From: Bdellovibrio sp. ZAP7
GTDB lineage: Bacteria; Bacteroidota; Bacteroidia; Flavobacteriales; Flavobacteriaceae
Direction: 5' to 3'
Assembly: GCA_943324165.2 (NCBI GenBank)
Contig: CALPKO020000038.1
Coordinates: 1-8,381, forward strand
Length of the DNA stretch: 8,381 bases
Under the pieces are notes generated by a model. That model was not told the origin of the DNA. It searched no databases and saw only the letters and a list, made by a program, of their open reading frames with translations. Below are positions 1 to 5,045 of the stretch, one piece after another. Numbering within the stretch: the first letter of the stretch is position 1; each line of letters begins with the position of its first letter. Both the position numbers and the translations under genes were made by a program.

Positions 1-437
1 CTTTTGATCTTGTATTTTTTGTGTAAAGGATTCAAAACCAAAACCATTTGAATGGTAGAACAATTTGGATTGGCAATGATTTTATCTTCTTTCGTTAAAG
101 TGGAAGCATTAATTTCTGGCACAATCAATTTTTTTGATGAATCCATTCTCCAAGCCGAAGAATTGTCAATTACGGTTGTGCCAACGGCTGCGAATTTTGG
201 TGCCCAAGCAAGAGAAGTTTCTCCACCAGCAGAAAAAATAGCGATATCAGCTTTAGCATCAACCGCGGTTTGAAGCGAAACTACTTGGTATGTTTTTCCT
301 TTAAAAACGATTTCTTTTCCAACAGATTTTTCTGAAGCTACAAGAATTAATTCTGTAAATTGAAAATTTCTTTCTTCTAAAACTTGAAGCATAACTTCAC
401 CAACCATTCCTGTTGCGCCAACAATTGCTATTTTCAT
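1..437 (-). CDS. asd: Aspartate-semialdehyde dehydrogenase, N-terminal part (cut by left window edge)
   Basis: The enzyme makes L-aspartate-4-semialdehyde from aspartyl phosphate with NADPH, the branch point to lysine/diaminopimelate, threonine, methionine and isoleucine, in the cytosol. About 145 codons are visible. The protein begins MKIAIVGATGMVG, a Rossmann NADP-binding loop at residues 7-13. Further on are a SAGGETS-like loop (about 70-75), IDNSSAWRMD, VPEIN, and the active-site motif NCST, whose nucleophilic cysteine is residue 126. These are the standard landmarks of the family. The ATG at 437-435 is chosen because the Rossmann strand follows at once; the leader is A-rich without a Shine-Dalgarno sequence, usual for Bacteroidota. 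The C-terminal half, with the dimerisation domain and the active-site histidine, lies outside the window. It is on the same strand as recJ but separated by 240 bp containing a hairpin, so it is probably transcribed on its own. Confidence 0.95.
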   Translation of the reverse strand, partial: MKIAIVGATGMVGEVMLQVLEERNFQFTELILVASEKSVGKEIVFKGKTYQVVSLQTAVDAKADIAIFSAGGETSLAWAPKFAAVGTTVIDNSSAWRMDSSKKLIVPEINASTLTKEDKIIANPNCSTIQMVLVLNPLHKKYKIK

Positions 438-465
438 TTGTAAAACTTATTTATTTTTTAATGGT

Positions 466-473
466 CAAATGTA
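466..473 (-). promoter_or_regulatory. Candidate -7 promoter element for asd
   Basis: On the minus strand this reads TACATTTG, an exact match to the Bacteroidota -7 consensus TAnnTTTG, and would give a 5' leader of roughly 20-30 nt before the asd start. No good TTG-type -33 element is found at 17-23 bp; the nearest TTTG is about 29 bp upstream. A second exact match, TAGATTTG, is at 503-510 and is an alternative. The motif is short, so chance matches are likely in AT-rich DNA. Confidence 0.35.
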
Positions 474-488
474 ATTCGCATCATACTA

Positions 489-505
489 TTGGTAGTTTTT
501 ACCAA
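489..505. promoter_or_regulatory. Inverted repeat TTGGTA-N5-TACCAA upstream of asd
   Basis: The arms TTGGTA (489-494) and TACCAA (500-505) are perfectly complementary around a 5-base spacer. The repeat lies between the two candidate asd -7 elements and overlaps the upstream one by three bases, so it could be an operator or a small leader hairpin. No regulator is recognised, and a 6-bp arm can arise by chance. Confidence 0.3.
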
Positions 506-595
506 ATCTATATAATGCTCATTTCATTATTTTAATATTGATAAGCAAAAGTAATATTTTTTGTTTTAAAAAATAAGCTTGTGTTCACCCGATTT

Positions 596-670
596 GCGTG
601 CGGGATAGAGGCGGTATCCTTTTGGGCTGGTGTTCAGCCCAAAAGATTGAGCCGAAAGCCCGAAACACGC
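596..670 (-). repeat. Nested hairpin element between recJ and asd, resembling a dispersed flavobacterial repeat
   Basis: Several arms pair in nested order. GCGTGCGGG (596-604) pairs with CCCG (659-662) plus CACGC (666-670), with AAA bulged. CGG (612-614) pairs with CCG (652-654). TTTTGGGCTG (620-629) pairs perfectly with CAGCCCAAAA (635-644) across a 5-nt loop. It starts 8 bases past the recJ stop and is far more GC-rich than its surroundings. On the minus strand it reads GGGCGTG...CGGGCTTTC...ATCTTTTG...AAAAGGAT.CCGC...ATCCC.CACGC, a pattern I recall from many intergenic regions in flavobacterial genomes with a variable hairpin tip. That recollection is unverified. It may also act as a 3' end for recJ transcripts, although no long T-run follows immediately. 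Confidence 0.6.
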
Positions 671-677
671 CCAAAAA

Positions 678-2366
678 CTAAACAATATCCTTCAATCGCA
701 ATTGAATTGATACCTTGTCGTTGAATTCGTTTTCGTCGATGCAGTAAGCGGCATCAAAAGGTTTTTTGTGGGTTGTTAAGTCGATTTTTTTGCCCAATCC
801 GAAGCCAATTGCGCCAATTCCCTCGGAATTATTGTGTTTCACAAAAAGTTTGAGATGTTCGTCGTTTTGTCCAATTTGTTTTCCGTATCCCGTGTCTTTA
901 ATTTGTTTGGTCACAAAAACGGGCGTCATATTTTGAGGTCCAAAAGGTTCAAATTGTTGCAGAATTCGGGTTAATTTTGGAGTTATTGCGTCAAAATTTA
1001 TTTCAGCATCTATGGCAATTTCTGGTACCAGCATATCCGGATGAATGGTTGCTTTGACTACTTTTTCAAAGGCATTTTTAAAATTTTGATAATTTTCGGG
1101 TTTCAAGGTCATCCCAGCCGCATACATGTGTCCGCCGAATTGTTCTAAATGTTCCGAACAAGCTTCGAGCGCATTATAAACATCAAAACCTTTTACAGAA
1201 CGTGCAGAAGCGGCATATTTGTCGCCACTTTTTGTGAAAACCAAAGTTGGGCGATAATACGTTTCTATTAATCTTGAAGCCACAATTCCGATTACGCCTT
1301 TGTGCCATTTTTCGTTAAAAACAACGGTTGTAAATTGATTTTGCTCGTGATTTTCTTCAATTTGAGCCAATGCTTCGATGGTGATTTGCTTGTCTAAATC
1401 TTTTCGTTCTGAATTGTATGATTCAATTTCGGCGGCAAATTGTTGCGCTTGTTCAAAATCAAATTCGGTCAACAATTCTACGGCATGATTGCCATGTTTT
1501 ATTCTTCCTGCGGCATTGATGCGTGGTGCCACTATAAAAACAACATCGGTAATGTCTAAAGTTTTCTTTTTGATCAGGTGAATGAGTGCTTTGATCCCGG
1601 GGCGAGGGTCTGAATTGATTACCTGAAGTCCAAAATGCGCCAAAACACGATTTTCGCCCGTTATCGGAACAATATCAGCACCAATCGCGGTAGCAACTAA
1701 ATCCAAATAAGGCAATAAATCTGCTGTGGTTTGGTGGCGGTTTTGGCCTAAGGCTTGAATCAGTTTGAAACCAACGCCACATCCGCAAAGTTCGTCGTAA
1801 GGGTAACTGCAATCTGTTCTTTTTGGGTCTAAAATAGCTACTGCATTGGGCAAAACATCGCTTGGTCGGTGGTGATCGCAAATAATGAAATCGATGTTTT
1901 TTTCGTTGGCATAATCCACATGAGCAATGGATTTTATGCCGCAATCTAAAGCTATAATTAGTGAAAATGCATTGTCGTCTGCAAAATCAATTCCTTTGAA
2001 AGAAATACCATAACCTTCGTCGTAACGGTCTGGAATATAAGTGGCGATATTAGGAGAAATTGTTTTTAAATAAGAAGAGACCAAAGCGACAGCAGTTGTG
2101 CCATCCACATCATAATCGCCAAAAACTAGGATATTTTCGTTATTTATAATCGCTTTTTCAATCCTTTCAACCGCTTTGTCCATGTCCTTCATGAGATAAG
2201 GATCGTGCAAATCGGACAAAGCAGGCCTAAAAAACTGTCGTGCTTCATCAAAATTATTAACGCCACGTTGCACAAGGAGTTGGGCGATAAATGAATCAAC
2301 ATTTAAGGTTTCGGATAAATGTTTTACTTTTTCAGGATCTGGATTTGGTTTGATTGTCCAACGCAT
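678..2366 (-). CDS. recJ: Single-stranded-DNA-specific 5'-3' exonuclease RecJ
   Basis: RecJ degrades single-stranded DNA 5' to 3' with Mn2+/Mg2+ in RecF-pathway recombination, mismatch repair and base excision repair. The DHH phosphoesterase domain shows GDYDVDG (residues 83-89), the metal-binding aspartate of ALDCG (141) and DHH (164-166), followed by RPSDVLPNA and LDPKR. The DHHA1 domain shows EKWHKGVIGIVASR, an AASARS motif and GGH (411-413). A C-terminal OB-fold segment contains FEPFGPQNM. At 562 aa it is full length for the family. The reading frame can be extended three codons to a TTG at 2375, but ATG at 2366 is preferred because RecJ proteins of this group typically begin MRWT. The gene lies 90 bp downstream of rsmI on the same strand, so it may be partly co-transcribed with it. 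All catalytic residues checked are intact. Confidence 0.96.
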   Translation of the reverse strand: MRWTIKPNPDPEKVKHLSETLNVDSFIAQLLVQRGVNNFDEARQFFRPALSDLHDPYLMKDMDKAVERIEKAIINNENILVFGDYDVDGTTAVALVSSYLKTISPNIATYIPDRYDEGYGISFKGIDFADDNAFSLIIALDCGIKSIAHVDYANEKNIDFIICDHHRPSDVLPNAVAILDPKRTDCSYPYDELCGCGVGFKLIQALGQNRHQTTADLLPYLDLVATAIGADIVPITGENRVLAHFGLQVINSDPRPGIKALIHLIKKKTLDITDVVFIVAPRINAAGRIKHGNHAVELLTEFDFEQAQQFAAEIESYNSERKDLDKQITIEALAQIEENHEQNQFTTVVFNEKWHKGVIGIVASRLIETYYRPTLVFTKSGDKYAASARSVKGFDVYNALEACSEHLEQFGGHMYAAGMTLKPENYQNFKNAFEKVVKATIHPDMLVPEIAIDAEINFDAITPKLTRILQQFEPFGPQNMTPVFVTKQIKDTGYGKQIGQNDEHLKLFVKHNNSEGIGAIGFGLGKKIDLTTHKKPFDAAYCIDENEFNDKVSIQLRLKDIV

Positions 2367-2395
2367 TTGAGGCAAATTTTAGATTGGTTGAACAT

Positions 2396-2403
2396 CAAAA
2401 ATA
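2396..2403 (-). promoter_or_regulatory. Candidate -7 promoter element for recJ
   Basis: The minus strand reads TATTTTTG, matching TAnnTTTG, about 30 bp before the recJ ATG within the 90-bp rsmI-recJ gap. A TTTTTG that could serve as -33 lies about 26 bp further upstream, longer than the usual 17-23 bp spacing. The support is weak, and readthrough from rsmI is equally possible. Confidence 0.25.
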
Positions 2404-2456
2404 GTTAAAAAAAGAATTGAAAGAAATAGCAAAAAGAAAATTTAGTAATATTGCAT

Positions 2457-3134
2457 TTATTTTACCGCTTTTCCACCAACAATTACTACAATTTCACCTT
2501 TTGGCGGTTTGTTTTCAAAATGGGTTAACACTTCGCGAACAGTTCCACGTACGTTTTCTTCATGCAGTTTCGACAATTCTCTCGATACACAAATGGCCCT
2601 TTCTTCGCCAAAATAAGTAATGAATTCCATTAAAGTTTTGACCAATTTATGTGGAGAAACATACAAAATCATGGTGCGGGTTTCTTCTGCTAACGCCAAA
2701 TAACGGGTTTGTTTTCCTTTTTTGTCGGGCAAAAATCCTTCAAAAACAAACTTGTCGTTGGGCAATCCGCTGTTGACAAGTGCTGGTACAAAAGCCGTTG
2801 CGCCAGGCAAACATTCAACTTCAATTTTATTTTCAACACAAGCTCGGGTGAGCAAAAAACCGGGATCGGAAATGGCTGGCGTGCCTGCATCAGAAATCAA
2901 AGCAATGTTTTCACCTGCTTTAAGCCGAGCAATTATATTGTCGATGGTTTTGTGTTCGTTGTGCATGTGGTGGCTGTGCATGTGCGTGCCAATTTCAAAA
3001 TGCTTCAAGAGTTTTCCGCTGGTTCGGGTATCTTCTGCTAAAATCAAATCGACTTCTTTAAGGATGCGAATGGCACGAAAAGTCATGTCTTCGAGATTGC
3101 CAATGGGCGTAGGAACGATGTATAATTTAGACAT
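2457..3134 (-). CDS. rsmI: 16S rRNA (cytidine(1402)-2'-O)-methyltransferase RsmI
   Basis: RsmI 2'-O-methylates C1402 in the P-site region of 16S rRNA using S-adenosylmethionine, acting on the small ribosomal subunit. The 225-aa protein is a complete tetrapyrrole-methylase-fold domain. It opens with the diagnostic YIVPTPIGNLEDMTFRA (TPIGNLED at 9-16), then AEDTRTSGKLLKHF (33-46), the SAM-loop SDAGTPAISDPG (81-92), LPGATAFVPALVNSGL and the FEGFLP.KKGKQTR segment. It lacks the C-terminal extension of about 50 aa seen in E. coli RsmI, as I recall is normal in Bacteroidota. Residues 50-61 are unusually His- and Met-rich (HMHSHHMHNEH). The ATG at 3134 directly precedes the conserved N-terminus. recJ follows 90 bp downstream on the same strand. 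Confidence 0.95.
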   Translation of the reverse strand: MSKLYIVPTPIGNLEDMTFRAIRILKEVDLILAEDTRTSGKLLKHFEIGTHMHSHHMHNEHKTIDNIIARLKAGENIALISDAGTPAISDPGFLLTRACVENKIEVECLPGATAFVPALVNSGLPNDKFVFEGFLPDKKGKQTRYLALAEETRTMILYVSPHKLVKTLMEFITYFGEERAICVSRELSKLHEENVRGTVREVLTHFENKPPKGEIVVIVGGKAVK

Positions 3135-3180
3135 TGAAGTGTTTTTGAAAAATCGAAAATGAAAATTTTTAATTGTTTTT

Positions 3181-3188
3181 CAAAGATA
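3181..3188 (-). promoter_or_regulatory. Candidate -7 promoter element for rsmI
   Basis: The minus strand reads TATCTTTG, an exact TAnnTTTG match, about 46 bp before the rsmI ATG. This implies a 5' leader of roughly 40 nt. No TTG is seen at the expected -33 distance. Together with the repeats upstream it suggests that rsmI starts its own transcript rather than being read from the orphan exported-protein gene. Confidence 0.4.
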
Positions 3189-3310
3189 TAAAAGTAAGTT
3201 TAAGTTTTTGATGTAATGGTTAAAGTTTTAATTTTTGGATTTACTCAAGATTTTACGCTAATTGATTTTAAATTTTTTTGTATTAATTTTTTTTAAAAAA
3301 TATAAATTGG

Positions 3311-3395
3311 TCACAAAGTTGTGATTATTTTTTCAAAACAAAATATAAATCACAAAAGTTGTGATTATTTTTTCAAAATTGTTTTTTTATCACAA
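3311..3395. repeat. Tandem palindromic repeats with TCACAA/TTGTGA arms, 39-40 bp period
   Basis: A 21-bp segment beginning GTTGTGATTATT is identical at 3318-3338 and 3358-3378. TCACAA occurs at 3311, 3350 and 3390. Short palindromes form at TCACAA-AG-TTGTGA (3311-3324) and AATCACAA-AAG-TTGTGATT (3348-3366). Longer hairpins can also form between TTGTGATT (3319-3326) and AATCACAA (3348-3355), and between TTGTGAT (3359-3365) and ATCACAA (3389-3395). The structure could be a multi-site operator, a minisatellite or a decayed mobile-element end. No function is assigned. Confidence 0.65.
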
Positions 3396-3406
3396 GAACA
3401 AAAATT

Positions 3407-3526
3407 CTAAATTAGGTCCTGAAAGTTTTCGGGATTGTGCAGCTTTTTAAATCATAATTAATTTTCTCGCCAAAAATTAGCACTTTGCGAAGCGCGCGCG
3501 AAATTGAAATTGTGCTCCTAATTTTG
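3407..3526. repeat. MITE-like segment bounded by AAATTAGG inverted repeats
   Basis: AAATTAGG at 3409-3416 is matched in inverted orientation by CCTAATTT at 3517-3524. The similarity continues imperfectly inward: reading in from each end gives AAATTAGGtCC and AAATTAGGaGC. The roughly 120-bp interior includes the alternating GCGCGCGCG at 3492-3500, odd for this AT-rich region, and a subterminal stem. No target-site duplication is evident and no transposase is present. A short non-autonomous element is one reading; a structured 3' untranslated region is another. Confidence 0.4.
3471..3526 (-). terminator. Possible hairpin terminator of the exported-protein gene
   Basis: On the minus strand, CAAAATTAGGAGCAC (3526-3512) can pair with GTGCTAATTTTTG (3483-3471) with two or three bulged bases. 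The 28-nt loop between them contains the GC-rich tract. It begins only two bases after the stop codon, and the distal arm ends in a T-run. The large loop and bulges make it a poor classical intrinsic terminator. Confidence 0.35.
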
Positions 3527-3528
3527 TT

Positions 3529-4017
3529 TTAAAACTCAAAACGGAAACCAAATTGCTGGTTGCTAGCTAAAAGTGTCCACTTTTGAGCTGGCTTGTAATT
3601 GTCTGTTACGCTTTTGTTATAGAGCTCAACTGAATTTTTTATTTTTTTGGAATAGCCAATTTTGATCGGTATTGCTACCACCACCATCACACCGCCTATG
3701 ATAGCAAGTGTTGCATCTGCCCGTTGATTATAGCTACCCGCAATAGCATTGTTATTTGTGGTTGCTGCGATAATCACATTAGCGGATATTAGTCCTATAC
3801 CCCCGTATAAAAGCATACTGCCAAATATCTTCTTATCTCTGCCTGCGTCATAAAGTGCCAGTGCCTCTGTGTTAATGGCCATTAATGTCCTTACCTCTTC
3901 GGGGGATATTTTAATATTTACCGAATTAAACATTGTACCAGCATTTTTACATGTGAGTTGTTGCGCCGACGTTACAACTGAACAAAGCACTAAAAGAATT
4001 GCAATTGTTTTTTTCAT
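3529..4017 (-). CDS. Hypothetical exported or membrane protein, 162 aa
   Basis: I do not recognise a named family. The N-terminus MKKTIAILLVLCSVVTSAQQ is a typical Sec signal peptide with likely cleavage near residues 18-20; the cysteine at 23 is not in a convincing lipobox. Two further hydrophobic stretches follow, about 66-86 (FGSMLLYGGIGLISANVII) and 101-120 (LAIIGGVMVVVAIPIKIGY), the second ending in a Lys-rich SKKIKNSVELYNKS segment. The C-terminus SNQQFGFRFEF alternates aromatics and ends in Phe, reminiscent of outer-membrane beta-strands. This layout, with a charged ALYDAGRDKK segment before the first hydrophobic stretch, occurs in many small uncharacterised Bacteroidota proteins. The ATG at 4017 is supported by the signal peptide. 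The gene stands alone between terminator-like and repeat structures, which suggests accessory content. After its TAA the same frame stays open for 38 more codons. Confidence 0.75.
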   Translation of the reverse strand: MKKTIAILLVLCSVVTSAQQLTCKNAGTMFNSVNIKISPEEVRTLMAINTEALALYDAGRDKKIFGSMLLYGGIGLISANVIIAATTNNNAIAGSYNQRADATLAIIGGVMVVVAIPIKIGYSKKIKNSVELYNKSVTDNYKPAQKWTLLASNQQFGFRFEF

Positions 4018-4111
4018 TTTATTTAATTTTTATTGGGTTATGGTTTATATGTTGATTGATTTAACGATTACAAAAAATCAAAAATCACGGATTTGCAATA
4101 AATGTTCTCAT

Positions 4112-4123
4112 TTGTCTTGACAA
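4112..4123. promoter_or_regulatory. Palindrome TTGTC-TT-GACAA upstream of the exported-protein gene
   Basis: A 12-bp inverted repeat lies about 95-106 bp upstream of the start of the hypothetical exported protein. It could be an operator, but the minus strand has no convincing TAnnTTTG promoter beside it. Another short palindrome, GTTC-TATT-GAAC, lies at 4156-4167. Both could be chance. Confidence 0.2.
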
Positions 4124-4192
4124 CAGGTCTATACAAAGCATAAAAATAAACAAAAGTTCTATTGAACAAATTAATTTTCAAAATTATTCATA

Positions 4193-4232
4193 AAAAAACA
4201 GCCAACAAACTTTCGTCTATTGGCTGTTTTTT
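4193..4232 (-). terminator. Strong Rho-independent terminator of the superoxide dismutase gene
   Basis: AAAAAACAGCCAA (4193-4205) and TTGGCTGTTTTTT (4220-4232) form a perfect 13-bp stem with a 14-nt loop. The core ACAGCCAA/TTGGCTGT is flanked by A and T runs on both sides, so it can end transcripts on either strand. It lies 18 bp past the sod stop, and since no plus-strand gene approaches from the left, its main client is sod. Confidence 0.9.
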
Positions 4233-4249
4233 AATTTAAAAAGCAAATT

Positions 4250-4858
4250 TTATTTTTCTAAAGCATATCTTCTAGCCACTTCCGTCCAATTGATTACGCT
4301 AAAAAAAGCTTCTATGTAATCTGGTCTGCGGTTTTGATAGTTGAGGTAATAAGCGTGTTCCCAAACGTCCATTCCTAAAATTGGCGTTCCACCGCAACCT
4401 ACTTCCGGCATCAATGGATTGTCTTGATTGGGTGTGCCACAAACTTCTAACTTTCCACCTTTTTGCACACAAAGCCAAGCCCAACCTGATCCAAATTGTG
4501 TGGCTCCGGCTTTTGAAAATTTAGCTTTAAATTCATCAAATGTACCAAAGTCTCTTTCGATAGCAGCTGCTAAATCTCCTGTTGGCATACCGCCACCATC
4601 AGGCGACATTACCGTCCAAAACAAATTGTGATTATAAAAACCTCCGCCATTGTTTCTAACAGCAGCATTTTTTTTATCAAGATTGATCAAGATGTTTTCA
4701 ATCGTCAAACCTTCTAAATCTGTTCCAGCAATAGCAGCGTTAAGGTTTGTTGTGTAAGCGTTATGGTGTTTGGTATGGTGAATTTCCATTGTGCGGGCAT
4801 CAATGTGTGGCTCTAAAGCATCATAAGCGTAAGGTAATTTTGGTAATTCAAATGACAT
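4250..4858 (-). CDS. sodA: Superoxide dismutase, Mn/Fe family (Mn-type residues)
   Basis: The enzyme converts superoxide to oxygen and hydrogen peroxide. The 202-aa protein has no signal peptide and should be cytosolic. The N-terminal helical-hairpin domain contains [10 protein letters not shown] and [13 protein letters not shown]; the C-terminal alpha/beta domain contains FGSGWAWL and the family signature DVWEHAYY. Metal ligands are visible as His27, His77, Asp164 and His168. Glycine at 73, four residues before His77, and glutamine 145 in PNQDNPL match the pattern of manganese enzymes; iron enzymes carry Gln and Ala/His at the equivalent sites. A cambialistic enzyme cannot be ruled out. The ATG at 4858 gives the standard [17 protein letters not shown] start. 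The gene appears monocistronic, with its own -7 element upstream and a strong terminator downstream. Confidence 0.95.
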   Translation of the reverse strand: MSFELPKLPYAYDALEPHIDARTMEIHHTKHHNAYTTNLNAAIAGTDLEGLTIENILINLDKKNAAVRNNGGGFYNHNLFWTVMSPDGGGMPTGDLAAAIERDFGTFDEFKAKFSKAGATQFGSGWAWLCVQKGGKLEVCGTPNQDNPLMPEVGCGGTPILGMDVWEHAYYLNYQNRRPDYIEAFFSVINWTEVARRYALEK

Positions 4859-4897
4859 AGTATTTTTTATTTAAAATGGTTTATAATTTTATAAATT

Positions 4898-4905
4898 CAA
4901 AATTA
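4898..4905 (-). promoter_or_regulatory. Candidate -7 promoter element for superoxide dismutase
   Basis: The minus strand reads TAATTTTG, an exact TAnnTTTG match, 40 bp before the sod start, giving a leader of about 30-35 nt. No clear TTG-type -33 is visible at 17-23 bp. It lies 6 bp from an oppositely directed TAnnTTTG match, so the two promoters would overlap. Confidence 0.45.
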
Positions 4906-4911
4906 AACAAT

Positions 4912-4919
4912 TAACTTTG
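4912..4919 (+). promoter_or_regulatory. Candidate -7 promoter element for the acetyltransferase-helicase pair
   Basis: TAACTTTG matches TAnnTTTG on the plus strand. Transcription from here would give a leader of about 115 nt before the acetyltransferase, containing the 11-codon ORF at 5010-5045. No -33 TTG is found upstream, so the call is tentative. Confidence 0.3.
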
Positions 4920-5000
4920 GAATTAGAAAAATAGGAGGTTATAATTTCATTAAATCAAGAAATATTGTAAGCTTCGGTTCTAAAATCACAATACGCTAGG

Positions 5001-5008
5001 AAGGAAAA
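5001..5008 (+). promoter_or_regulatory. Unusual Shine-Dalgarno-like purine tract before the leader ORF
   Basis: AAGGAAAA, preceded by CTAGG, ends one base before the ATG at 5010. Shine-Dalgarno sequences are rare in Bacteroidota leaders and the other starts in this window lack one. It would favour initiation at the leader ORF rather than at the acetyltransferase ATG 32 bases further on. Confidence 0.35.
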
Positions 5009-5009
5009 C

Positions 5010-5045
5010 ATGTTAATTTCGAAGCCCAAAAATAAATTCAAATGA
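5010..5045 (+). CDS. Possible 11-aa leader peptide overlapping the acetyltransferase start
   Basis: ATG at 5010 opens an 11-codon frame encoding MLISKPKNKFK and closed by TGA at 5043-5045. The stop overlaps the acetyltransferase ATG (5042-5044) as ATGA, the classic arrangement for translational coupling. A purine-rich tract sits just upstream. The peptide is basic and matches nothing I know, so the likely role would be cis-regulatory. An ORF this short can easily be accidental. Confidence 0.3.
   Translation: MLISKPKNKFK

Larger units (their letters stand above)
3135..3528. other. Non-coding AT-rich gap between rsmI and the exported-protein gene
   Basis: This gap of nearly 400 bp has no credible gene on either strand. 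From left to right it holds the rsmI promoter candidate, a very A/T-rich featureless stretch (about 3190-3310), three TCACAA half-sites spaced 39-40 bp apart (3311-3395), and an approximately 120-bp segment bounded by AAATTAGG inverted repeats (3407-3526). The two repeat structures are listed separately. Confidence 0.7.

Noticed and set aside
52..273. Plus-strand 73-codon frame at the left edge
   Set aside because: It is antisense to asd, which has clear Rossmann and NCST motifs.
2367..2375. Three-codon N-terminal extension of RecJ from TTG
   Set aside because: The ATG at 2366 gives the usual MRWT start, and TTG starts are uncommon when an ATG is this close.
2709..3162. Plus-strand open frames across rsmI
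   Set aside because: They are antisense to conserved RsmI coding sequence and show no domain features.
3311..3395. CRISPR array, because units begin GTTGTGATT and end in ATCACAA like type II-C repeats
   Set aside because: Only two and a half units, no unique spacers of constant length (the units are nearly contiguous), a divergent third unit, and no cas genes nearby.
4118..4133. Sigma-70-like TTGACA followed by TATACA on the plus strand
   Set aside because: The two hexamers are only a few bases apart, far short of 17 bp, and Bacteroidota use a different promoter consensus.
4933..4938. Shine-Dalgarno-like AGGAGG in the sod-acetyltransferase gap
   Set aside because: No start codon follows at a useful distance on the plus strand, so it is probably accidental.
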